Source of the DNA: Podila epigama
Taxonomy: Eukaryota; Mortierellomycota; Mortierellomycetes; Mortierellales; Mortierellaceae
Length of the DNA: 16,713 nt
NCBI GenBank assembly: GCA_015679605.1
Contig: JAAAVE010000571.1
Location: forward strand, 1 to 16,713
Direction: 5' to 3'
Positions within the stretch are counted from its first letter, which is position 1; each line of letters opens with the position of its first letter. A program made the position numbers and the translations under genes. This document shows positions 7,598-16,713 of this stretch, one piece after another. Below the pieces are notes generated by a model. That model saw nothing but the letters and a program-made list of their open reading frames with translations, was not told where the DNA came from and ran no database searches.

Positions 7598-9860
7598 ATG
7601 TTCACGCCACGGATACGGAGTGGCATCCGCATCCCCCAAGGTCATTCTTCCATCTTTCATCCGTCCTTCGTCCATCCGTCTTTGCGTCATGAACCTTTCA
7701 GGGCACACCCCACCAACGTCTCTCCCAAGCAGCAAACCCGATCCTTTCTCGCATGGTTGCTCAACCCAAAAGAAGAACCCGTCATTCCCAAGAAACTCAC
7801 GCCCCTCAAGCTAGATGACCAAGGATCGCGCATGCTCTTCTGGGACTCGACTTTCACAACCCCACACCTAAAGCCAGAGTTCAATGGTCAGTGGAACGAT
7901 CTCTAGGGCAAAATAAAATCTACTATTTTTGGTGATGTCAGCGTTGGCAAGGTGACAAACGATGCTGACACTCTATCTATTCTCGTTGTTTGGTATTGAA
8001 CCACCGTGATAATTGAAATAGAGAGAAAAGTCTCGTCTTTAAGTACAGGGGTAGGTCTACTTTGCTCACAAATGCCACCAGCAAATGACATGTACCATCG
8101 CCCGCCCCCCTCCACTAAACATGTACAAAACAACGGAATAGATCGCCCACAGCTGCGCGGTAGTGGACGGCAACATTCACGTGTGGGGATCCAACTACTA
8201 TAGCCAGGTTGGACTCACGACCGAGTCCTTTCACGACGATGACTCGGATGAAATTACCGATGTGCACTTTGTGAACCAGTTGGCGAACGAGGAGATTGTG
8301 CAAGTTGCTTCAGGTAAAATGATCACTTCCTTTTGTCCTTTTTTGTGGACCCATCATCCTGCACAGCTTTTTGTCTGAGCCCTTTTTGTTTTACTCAGAG
8401 CACAGGGTTAGAAAGTGAAAGATGACAAAAAGTTAACCTGACACAAACATACCTCTTTCACAGGTAACTTTCATAATCTTGCTTTGTCATCCAATGGCAA
8501 GTTGTGGTCATGGGGATCAGGGTGCCTAGGTCGTGGAGATGAGATCTATGACTCCCTGCCACAACCAGTCGAGTTTTTCCATGTTCTCGGTAGAGATATC
8601 AAACAAGTGTTTGCTGCGGGGTAAGGATAATACTCTGTTGATTTGGCATGCTTAGGGCATGTTGGACAGGGACCCATCCATGAGCTGGAATAAGGAACAG
8701 CCATCACCAAGAATGTCATTCAACCATTGAAACTATTCATCAATGTCATCTTGTGCTGCCCCGAGACTCCAAGTGAGTATTGTCCAAGATCGAAACTATT
8801 GGCTCATGTATCACGTAAATCTATTCTATTTTAGGAATTACTCGATGGCGGTTGTTACACCCAAGGGCGGTCATGACGACGAGTTGTATGTATGGGGATA
8901 TATTCCTTTTGGAGAAGAGAACGAGGACGGCGACGTGAATCCGATTATGAGAAAAAGCCTTCGGCCACTGTTGGTGACCTCTGTCCTCGGCTACAAGATT
9001 TCACATGTCGCCTCTAGTCCATGGCACTTTACCATTGCTGCCACGCCCGCCTCGTGTGAATCTAATGAACCCGTGTCATCCAAGAAGCCTTTGCTCATGA
9101 CCTTTGGTCGGTATAGCGACGATCCTGCTCTCGAGAAACCCTATAGCCCAATGTTCCAAGATATTCCGCCAGAGGATGAGTTTTATGAAGTCAAACCCTG
9201 GAGGACATTCCGCCCTATGCCTGAAGACTCTGATTTGGTCATCAAGAAGATAGCTGCATCCAAAGGATGTGACATTGTTCTCATGGGTACGTGTGTTCAT
9301 CATGGTTACGTAAGGAGACGAGATGTCTATTGTCTCTTATCATACTAAGGAACTGGCTACTTTTGTCATGCAATTGAATAGAAAACGGCAGTGTGGGAGT
9401 GAGTGACCATGAGGACCATGTGGCACGACTGATTCACCGACGACTCGATGTAGACATTGTGGATGTAGCAGGTGGGTCCTCCGAGGTGATTGCGATTTCG
9501 TCAAAGGGCCAAGTACTGTCTTGGAGCGAACCTCAGTTAGAACGGTTATCGGAGGAGGGCACGGAGAAGGGTTCTCAAGGGGTACAAGACATGGCCTCGT
9601 CTGTGGATGATTCGCTTGAGGCCCGGTTCAGTTTGAAGGATGTGAAGCCTTCAGAGTTGCATCCGCTCCAAGACTTTAACAAGGATCCCATGAAGGCAGA
9701 GACGGAGGTTCTCGCCTTTTTTGATTCGCAGCAGCGTGGACGGCAGTCAAAGCAGAAGATGCGTCTAGTGGAGGCGCTCTTTGAGTCTTCGCGGTTGGTA
9801 GTGGAAAAGCCGGGGCTATCCAAGTGCGTAGCTCAATATGACCGTTTTACGATATGTTAG
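7598..9860 (+). CDS. RCC1-repeat protein, probably mitochondrial (Fmp25/RCC1L-like), with an in-frame TAG
   Basis: Exons: 7598-7951 (interrupted by TAG at 7904-7906), 8142-8313, 8464-8620, 8835-9286, 9382-9860. Phases agree at every junction; ~536 sense codons. The N-terminus is Arg-rich and acid-free (MFTPRIRSGIRIP...), a typical mitochondrial presequence. RCC1 blades: HSCAVVDGNIHVWGSNYYSQ, then HNLALSSNGKLWSWGSG, YSMAVVTPKG...LYVWGY, KGCDIVLMENGSVGVS and EVIAISSKGQVLSWS. A charged helical tail (RQSKQKMRLVEALFESSRLV) follows. RCC1 propellers act as exchange-factor or assembly scaffolds; in yeast Fmp25 this serves respiratory complex III assembly. Assignment to that subfamily is inferred from length, presequence and repeat divergence, not proven. 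Odd: exon 1 runs conserved-looking sequence through the TAG (QWNDL-stop-GKIKS...DVSVGK), so it is either a true break, an error or spliced differently. A start 35 codons upstream (ATG at 7493) is also in frame, but 7598 gives the cleaner presequence. Confidence 0.72.
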
Positions 9861-10206
9861 GGGGTCATGATTTTCCCGTCATTTTAAATGAAAAATATAA
9901 AAATGAGCCGTTTGATTTTGACTTTGGACTCACTCTGGGCGCAGTCAAAAATCTAAACAAAGTGGCTTTGCCATGAGGGGAGTGCTGCGGACGACCTCAT
10001 AAAGCATGATTGCATGTGGGAGTGCAGGGCAGGGTGATGGTTGAGCATGACAACACAGGGTCAACTACAGCAACACGCTCAACACTGGCATGACCAGCAC
10101 CAACATCAACACTAACACTAACGAATAAAAGAGGATATTGACCGTTTCAATTGGTATTGACGTTGGGATGTACGTTGAGGCGTCTATGTCGTCTCGTGAT
10201 GGAGCC

Positions 10207-10263
10207 ACTGAACTGAACTGAGCTGAATTGAACTGAGCTGAGCTGAGCTGAGCTGAGCCGAGC
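10207..10263. repeat. CTGAG pentamer array
   Basis: About 11 copies of a 5-bp unit (CTGAA/CTGAG/CTGAGC register); the 3' half is nearly perfect TGAGC and the 5' half degenerates to TGAACTGAATTG. It lies in non-coding sequence between the RCC1 gene and the zinc-finger gene. Confidence 0.9.
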
Positions 10264-11082
10264 AAGATGTCACCAGCAAAACATTGCGGAGCAAGAGGGT
10301 TTTTTGCGCCGAAATTTTAAGTGCTAGAGAGCTTTAAAGAAAAAAATAAACACAAAAAAATCATGAAACTTTAATTTTCCATTCTTCTTCCGCATTCTCT
10401 CACCTTCGCCCAAGCCGAAAAAAATAAAAATTCGCCCAAAACCCTGTCCTGTCCGTTTTCTTTGTTGGCTGTCATGTTTGTAGATTTTTTTTTTCAGGCT
10501 GTCATTGTCAGGCTGTACTTTCTCGAGTGTGTGTGAATGTGTCTTGCGTCTTTGTGTCTTGTGTCATGTCTTGTCGTTAGGTTGCGAACTAGCTGATTGT
10601 ATCTGGCACTGCATAATTTAAAGGACACATTGGCGTAACTGGACCATGAACGATGATGACCCATTGGGCTTTCTTTTCATATGCTGGTTGTCATTGTTGC
10701 AGTTTCTGTTGTTGATGCTGTTGTTGGTGTGCTTGTTGCTGTTTAGTATATGACAGTGATTCGCCTTGAACTGAACTTGCCTTGACTTGACATGAGCTGG
10801 CAGCAAGTCTTTGACCATTGAGATGTCACATGAAGCAAAGCATTGCCGACTAGAGCATTGGCAGTCTGAGCAATTCATCGTTTACTTTCTACTCCATCTG
10901 ATAACTTCAATTGTTGCTTTTCAATTGTTGCTTTCCAATGCCATCCATCCATCCATCTCATCCAAACACGGCGTTCGTGTGCCCTGACAGTGTCATACTA
11001 ACAAACAATCCAACTTTTGACGTTTGTCTGCATAGACGATTGACGATTGACAAAAAAAAAAAAGTCACCTTCGCCCAAAAAA

Positions 11083-11140
11083 TCTTTTTTTTTTCCTCCC
11101 TCCTTCTCTCTCCCTCTTCTCTCTCCTCCTCTTCTTCTTC
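11083..11140 (+). promoter_or_regulatory. CT-rich tract, candidate start-site region
   Basis: Nearly pure pyrimidine on the plus strand (T-run then CTCTCC/CTTCTT). Such tracts commonly flank transcription starts of fungal regulatory genes. Position ~1 kb before the first coding exon would imply a long 5' UTR or a 5' UTR intron. Confidence 0.35.
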
Positions 11141-12134
11141 ACCCGAGTCGACTCATTTCTCGCCTTCCTCCACATTCCCTTTCCCGAGGATCATTGGCCT
11201 TGCTCCTTTTGTCTCTCCATCTCATTGTCAGTCTTCTCATCACAGGTAACACCATTCATTCTCCCTCCCATTCAAGTTATCTTATTTTTTTTCGATTCCT
11301 ATCCTTCGCCCTCTTGTTACGATCATTTACCCCCCTCGGTGCAGCCTTGTCTTGCCATACCGTACCTTGCTCGGAATCACCCAAAAAAACAACAACAACA
11401 ACAACCGATACCACACAGCGCGCCACAAAGCCGATTCTTTTGAATCTAGTCTTGTCCTCACTACATCCCACGTCCATCCCACCAAGGTTGTTCGGGGTGA
11501 TCATCTGGATCCACTCTTTATATGATGGGAACAATTTCTCCCTCCGGTGTTAAACAAAAAAATAAGGCTCGGCAAACTTTTCTGGCTCATTATTCTTCTC
11601 GAGAGATATCGAATGGACCGACCACTGAATGCTGAATGGACAGATCTCTCGACACTTTTTGGATCAGCACAGTCGCTCTATGGTCATACTCTGAGCTTCA
11701 CCCCCCCCAACGTGCACTTCTTTTTTTTTTTGTTTTCTTGTCACTTTTACTTTGACTACCACAACTGCCAACTTTTCACTCATGTTAAACGACAACAGTG
11801 ACTCAATGGATAATCAGATGGCGAGGCGTGGTGAAGACTCTACGCCCTGCCCTGTTGATTTCTTTGGCTTCCCGTGTGCTTCCCTTCCCTTTCCCCCCTT
11901 TTTTTTTCTAGTCGATGTGTGTGCTCTACACATTGTTCAACCTGCATCAATCAGCAAGAATCTTTGCTTCCCCTCCCCCTTGGCTGACTATTCTCTTTTA
12001 CTTCATTTCCCTTTGTGCTTTGGATAGCCTTGGTCAATTTCTTTAGCCCTGAGAAAAAGAAAGGAAAAAAAAAAAAGAACGGATACACTCTTCTGCACGG
12101 CTCCCCTCCTCGTCGACCAATCTGACTTTATATC

Positions 12135-15100
12135 ATGACCATGACCATGACCAATGCAAGGTAAGCTTGTTGAGACACCAGGATATATGCAATGTCAATG
12201 TGGCGGTGTGGTGTCGCCAACCAAGGGAAATTGAGATTGTAGATGTGTTTGTGTCTGGTTTCAATCTATGCGACATGAGCACATTCACATTTACACACTA
12301 CACAGATACACAGATATACACAGATATACACAGATGCACATTCTCGCACGAGCTGTAAAAGCAAAGCAAAAAAATCATGGTGGTGATGATGACAGAAGAA
12401 AGAACCCGATGTGGATGTGGGAACTGAAAAAAATTTCGCCCAAAATCCCGAGAGATGAATGAGAAATCATTTTGTGGCGGGGTGGGCGACAGGGTACACA
12501 CACGATTGCACACACATTTGCACACACATTCACGCAGTGAGAGATGTTCATTTACGCCAACGTTGACATATCGTTCACACATACCTCAACATATTCCACA
12601 AGCACATTCACGGATACATACTTACACACTTCAAACACACATTCACACATTCACACATTCACATATACGATACACACACACACATACGCGCATCCAGGAC
12701 AAAAGATGAGCTTTTATGGTTGCGAGACACAAGTGGGATACGTCAATGGTATCCCGAGGAAAAGGAGATGGATGGATGGTATGCAAGTGTTACACCCACT
12801 CACTCACACCTGGACAAATGCATATTGTCGTGTTGCATGGGCAGTGACAATTTCATCGGCTCAGTCACAGCCCACATACACAAACACACGTCTCTCTCTC
12901 GCGCTCTCGCGCACGCACCTCCTCCTTTAAGACATTGCACGCACCACATTCTCTCGTCAGCCACACTGGTCACTGGTCGTCACTGGTCGCCACTTTTATT
13001 ATTTTTGTTCACTCTTCACTCTTCTTCACTCTTCACTCGTCACTCGTCACTCTTCACTGACTGATCTACTGACTCACAACAATGCTCCTCTTCCCCTACT
13101 GTTCACCACTTCTCTCGCTCATCCCTACAGTGGTGCCACTGAAGTAATGACTCCCGTCAAGCAGGACATGGCACGACAGGGTCCTGTCAAGATGGATCAC
13201 CACGATCTCAATCTCCTCAAGGCACGGGATCTGGACCAACATGACTCATATCACCACCAGCATCAACAGGAACATTACCACCACCCCTATAAGATGCATG
13301 ACAACGATTATCCTGTCGTCAATTCAATCTCTTCGCAGCAACAACAGCAACAACAGCAGCCCATCTCAATGTCACTCTCCCCCTTTAACGCCGATGGATC
13401 TGCCAGTATCGTCTTTTGTCTGCAAGGTGAAAACGCGGCCCAAAACGCGCTCGCCCCATGGAACTCGATCTACGTGCCAAAGCAATACCGTCTTCCTACT
13501 CAAGGTCAACGCCAGTCTTCTCCAGGTAATGACCTGTCTGCCATCTTTATTCGGAATTATTGCTGACTCTCTTGACAACATATGAATCGGCTGTCTGTTG
13601 AGTGAGGATTTTCTCTACTGTAGTTGCTTTTTTTCATATGCATTCATACCCAGTCACCCTGACAACAGCCCTCCTACCTCTTTCAATCTCTCTATCTCGC
13701 CATCTCTCTGTTTCACTCTATCCTTCTCGCTGGGCGGTGAAGTAGGCGAGTGTGACTTGGTCCTCAAGGTCTTTCCGAGACTGGTCCTGCCTGGGATTGA
13801 TGGAGAGCCCTACCGTACACAAGAACTGCAGTCCACACCATGTGAAAAGTGCAAGGTAAGACGCGTCATTCTTTCATTGGTATCACGACTGTTGTATATT
13901 GCCGTATCTACAGGATGCCTTTGTCTGTCCAACTACAAGCTCAAAAAACAAGTTCGGCTGGTGAACTAACATGAGCATTTGTTGTTGTAATCGCGAATAG
14001 GTCAAGAAGCGCGATGTCTTTCAAATTGGTGGCTACGACCCTGCAGTACCCTCGCCTCAACGCATCTTTTTCTCGACGGGCGAAATTCGCTTGATGTTCT
14101 TGGTCTGTTGTCTACCCTGGCATCACACCGATGACGTGGCTGAAGCTGGTTACGCGTAAGTGTCACATCATCTGAACATGCCGATCATGCGAATAGTAGC
14201 GCTCATTGTTCCTGACATTGTGTTATCCCTCTTTCACTCCTACTAGTATCACATTTGAGCTTCACCATGGAAAGCATGTCCTCCTCTCCGAGACTTATAG
14301 GAATGCCGGTCCTGGTCTCGTCCCTGAGCATATTCCAAATGACATTCTCAAAACGGTGCCCTTGCTGCCTGCCATGCCCAAAGTTACTAAGCGCAAGCCT
14401 TCACCGTTGGCTTCTCAGTAAGTATCATTTGCCCCCCATCCTACATTTTTAATCGCGTTTTTATTTGTTTTTTATTTATGGGGGTTTCCATAATCTTTCA
14501 CTCACTTTTTTCCTTTTCCTGTCCATGTCTTCATGTCTCTCATTTCGTATATGTTTGGAAACCACGACTTTTATAGAAACTCTGGTGGACAAGACTTTGA
14601 CAATGACCACACACTACCTCGCAAGAGGTCGGTCATGTCACTTAACAGTATTGTGTCGACAAACGGTCAGTCAAGGGATGAGCCCTTTTCGCCTTCTGCA
14701 GCGGTTGTACCACACTCGCCGCCATCATATCAGCAAGAGATGGAAGATGCCAATGTGAGCCGGTCCCAGAGCAAAAGCCTTTCGAATGACGATGGTGCAG
14801 AGAGCAGCAATAAGAGCTCGAGATCAGGATCAGCCAAGGCCGAGGATCCACCGAATGCACAACCAAACGTTAACATGAAGGTCACACGCAAGCGTCAGGA
14901 GCCATTGGAGCTGAGTGAGCTCGGCATTGGCCAAAGAGCATCGGCCAACCTCCATGCGGCCTATGTCAATGGACAGCTTAAGGAGCGGGTACGGGAAGGT
15001 TTGGCCGTGCCCGAGCAGGATGCACCTAAGAAGGCAACCACGAAGCCAAAACCTCAACATTCCTGCCCCGAGCCAGATTGTGATAAGAGCTTTTCCCGAT

Positions 15101-16598
15101 TGTTCAACCTGCGTTCACACATGCGAACACACTCTAAAGCAAGGCCCTTTGTCTGTGAGGATTGTAACTTTGCTTTTTCAAGACGTCATGACCGTGATCG
15201 TCATGCAAAGAAGCATCTGTCCGAGAAGCCATACAAGTGCATTGTCTGCGATGCTACATTTGTGCGACAGGATGCACTCGTCCGACATTTACGAATGGAT
15301 GGAGTCCAAAACATGTGCATGGCAGCGATGGAGCAGCGGTCGATGCAGCTGGGTGATGGAGAGGATGACTACATGATGGCCGCTAAGCAGCAAGCACACG
15401 ATGAACAGCAGCTTCAGGATCAACGTGATGCTGACGAGCTTAGCCGTCAGAACAAGTCTCTACCACAGAGCCACAATCGACAATCTCTACAGCAGTCTCA
15501 ACAGTCTCAACAGTCTCAACAGCAATCAAAGCTACAAGTAAAGCAACAGGTACAGCCAAAGCAACACTCAAAACAGCTGCAGCAACTTCAGCAACAGCAG
15601 GAGCAAGCAAATGGAATGGCTGATATGCAGATGCACAATGGAAGTGACTCGAGAGAGCGCTCTCCCAAACCAGAGTTTATCGAAGTACGGCCTAATCTGG
15701 ATGCAAACCTGGATGCCAACCTTTTGCTAAAGAGTATGGAAGCCTCGTCATTGACAATGTCGACAGACAGTACAAGCACCGAAACTGCTGTCATTGGACG
15801 TGAAGAGCCATTGTCAAGGGAATTTCAAGACCAGGAACTTGAGAATGCACAAGTGCACTCCTCCTCATCTCGACGTTCATCCAGCCCTCGCACCGAGTCA
15901 TACGGCCATGATGGCATACATAGAAGCATGGGAGACGATGGTCCAAAGTTGCCAGGGTATGGTCCACCAGCACCCGTGTCGTCCAGGCACTCGAGATATG
16001 AACGACCTCCGCTTGCCCCACCACCACCGCCTCCAAGAACATCGTCCACGCCATCCTCCTCACAGCGGCAGCATCATGGGCCACCTCATGGATCGGAACA
16101 CTATGGCGAAGGTCGGTATGAGTCTGGCGGACACCCACAAGCTAACGCATATTATGCACACCCCCCGCGGAGCCATACCCATACCAGGAACCATTCTTAC
16201 GGACCGTCAGCTCAGTACTCGTACTCTTCTCACGCGCCATCGTCCTCATCGTCGCCTTCGAATGGATCGTACCCTTACCCATCGGACTTGCCAGCACTCT
16301 CGCCCTACGATGGACGGTATGGACATGATCAGGGGTCCAGCAGACGCGTTCGGGTTATGAAGATGCACCCCAGTACCTGCATACACCCTCAGCGTCGTCA
16401 TCATCATCGTCGTCGTCGCTTACTTCACACAGCATGGGTATGAGAGGGATGGGATCCAGTGCGGATGCCCACTATGGACATGGCAGCGCGTGGACATCTT
16501 TTGACGTTGTTGATGTAGACATGGTAGCGGGCGACCAAGACAAGTCCATTGTCGAAGCCGCTGTAGGCCTGTTGCGGATCCGGTCTTCGCATTGGTAG
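12135..16598 (+). CDS. C2H2 zinc-finger regulator with Spt23/Mga2-like N-terminal domain
   Basis: Exons: 12135-12160, 13131-13525, 13746-13855, 14001-14155, 14247-14417, 14577-16598; all phases agree, introns GT-AG. Residues ~100-265: a domain resembling the Ig-like (Rel-like) region of Spt23/Mga2, with QGENA, PCEKCKVKKRD, RIFFSTGEIRL, CCLPWHHTD and GYAITFELHHGKHVLL. Residues 449-533: three fingers. ZF1 is C-x4-C-x12-H-x3-H (SRLFNLRSHMRTH), ZF2 is C-x2-C-x12-H-x3-H (AFSRRHDRDRH, as in Crz1), ZF3 is C-x2-C-x12-H with a late Cys as fourth ligand. Then come Gln-rich (QQSQQSQQSQQ), Ser-rich, PPPPPP and Tyr/His-rich disordered parts. Likely a nuclear DNA-binding regulator; targets unknown. The exon 6 frame stops at 16443, but a -1 shift near 16332-16349 opens a coding-like tail (ending LLRIRSSHW) to TAG at 16596. 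Exon 1 (8 codons) is less certain; a start at 13147 would also work. Confidence 0.75.
12301..12340 (+). repeat. 10-bp tandem array, unit CAGATATACA
   Basis: Four units, the middle two identical and the outer ones with one or two changes, inside intron 1 of the zinc-finger gene. Confidence 0.9.
12495..12690 (+). repeat. CA-rich low-complexity tract
   Basis: Many CACACA/CACATTCACA units on the sense strand, including a doubled TTGCACACACATT-type block at about 12506-12531 and CACATTCA units at about 12635-12665. It ends in a (CA)n run near 12672-12684. Confidence 0.85.
12963..13060 (+). repeat. CACTGGTC and TTCACTC short tandem arrays
   Basis: Three CACTGGTC-type units (about 12963-12991), then about eight TTCACTC/GTCACTC heptamers (about 13008-13060). 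They end 70 nt before the exon 2 acceptor, so the pyrimidine-rich units may lie near the branch-point region. Confidence 0.85.
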
Positions 16599-16713
16599 TT
16601 TGTGTGTCCCTTGTTCATTTTGTTTTTATGTCATTGTCTTTTTTTTTTTTTTTCTTTTCATTATTTTTTTTTTTCTCTTTTTTTTTTCTTTTTTTTTTCT
16701 GCTTTTTTTTTTT
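16599..16713 (+). other. 3' flank with long T-runs
   Basis: After the TAG at 16596 the sequence becomes almost pure T with rare C/A/G (16638-16713). It is probably 3' UTR/downstream sequence of the zinc-finger gene; no coding potential. Confidence 0.7.

Larger units (their letters stand above)
9861..12134. other. Long non-coding flank upstream of the zinc-finger regulator
   Basis: 2.27 kb without a credible gene; the open frames (e.g. 10618-10878 minus, 11047-11553 plus) are short or single-composition. It contains the CTGAG pentamer array (10207-10263), three TTCGCCCAA copies (10405, 10431, 11070), a doubled GACGATT (about 11035-11048), a long CT-rich block (11083-11140) and ATCC tracts. 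The CT-rich block resembles the pyrimidine-rich zones near transcription starts of fungal genes, so the 5' UTR may begin near 11.1 kb (inference). Confidence 0.6.
12161..13130 (+). other. Long repeat-rich intron 1 of the zinc-finger gene
   Basis: GTAAGC donor after MTMTMTNA-(AG), acceptor CCTACAG at 13130; 970 nt against 91-220 nt for the other introns of this gene. It carries a 10-bp tandem array, CA-rich stretches and CACTGGTC/TTCACTC arrays. The fourth TTCGCCCAA copy lies at 12435. No convincing internal exon is seen. Confidence 0.55.

Noticed and set aside
10618-10878. 86-codon minus-strand frame rich in Asn and Cys
   Set aside because: Its Asn run comes from GTT-repeat DNA; no family resemblance, no supporting splice or promoter context.
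11047-11553. 168-codon plus-strand frame rich in Ser, Leu and Pro
   Set aside because: It is a by-product of the CT-rich promoter tract; only low-complexity residues and no conserved motif.
12268-12930. Several His/Thr-rich frames (HTHT-type) in the CA-rich region
   Set aside because: They are translations of CA microsatellites inside intron 1 of the zinc-finger gene.
16638-16713. Long T-runs as a possible Pol III terminator
   Set aside because: No upstream A/B boxes or RNA gene are seen; they are better explained as simple-sequence 3' flank.

Overview
The window looks like nuclear DNA of an early-diverging filamentous fungus, most likely Mortierellaceae (inference). The grounds are many short GT-AG introns (about 85-220 nt) in two-thirds of the genes, homopolymer and CT/CA-rich flanks, Ser/Gln/His-rich low-complexity protein segments, and fungal-type gene content. 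I see no rRNA, tRNA, transposon or CRISPR array.

Layout: 1-1205 is non-coding 5' flank. 1206-2585 (+) is an intronless peroxisomal adenine nucleotide carrier (Ant1/SLC25A17 family). 2586-3045 is a convergent intergenic stretch overlapped by a doubtful 92-codon minus-strand ORF. 3046-7158 (-) is a 13-exon AVL9 gene (DENN-like late secretory pathway protein) that I reassembled exon by exon; every junction keeps phase. 7159-7597 is a divergent promoter. 7598-9860 (+) is a 5-exon RCC1-repeat gene with a likely mitochondrial presequence and an unexplained in-frame TAG. 9861-12134 is a long non-coding flank with repeats and a recurring TTCGCCCAA motif. 12135-16598 (+) is a 6-exon transcription factor with an N-terminal domain resembling the Spt23/Mga2 Ig-like (Rel-like) region, Crz1-like C2H2 fingers and a long disordered tail. 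The last ~50 codons are reached only by a frame change. The window ends in poly-T.

The genes do not form a pathway; they sit as a convergent pair (ANT1-AVL9), a divergent pair (AVL9-RCC1) and a regulator with a large private control region. The points most worth checking are the domain combination in the zinc-finger protein, the two reading-frame breaks (TAG at 7904, frame change near 16332), and a stop-free 159-nt intron in AVL9 that would add a membrane-like segment if retained.
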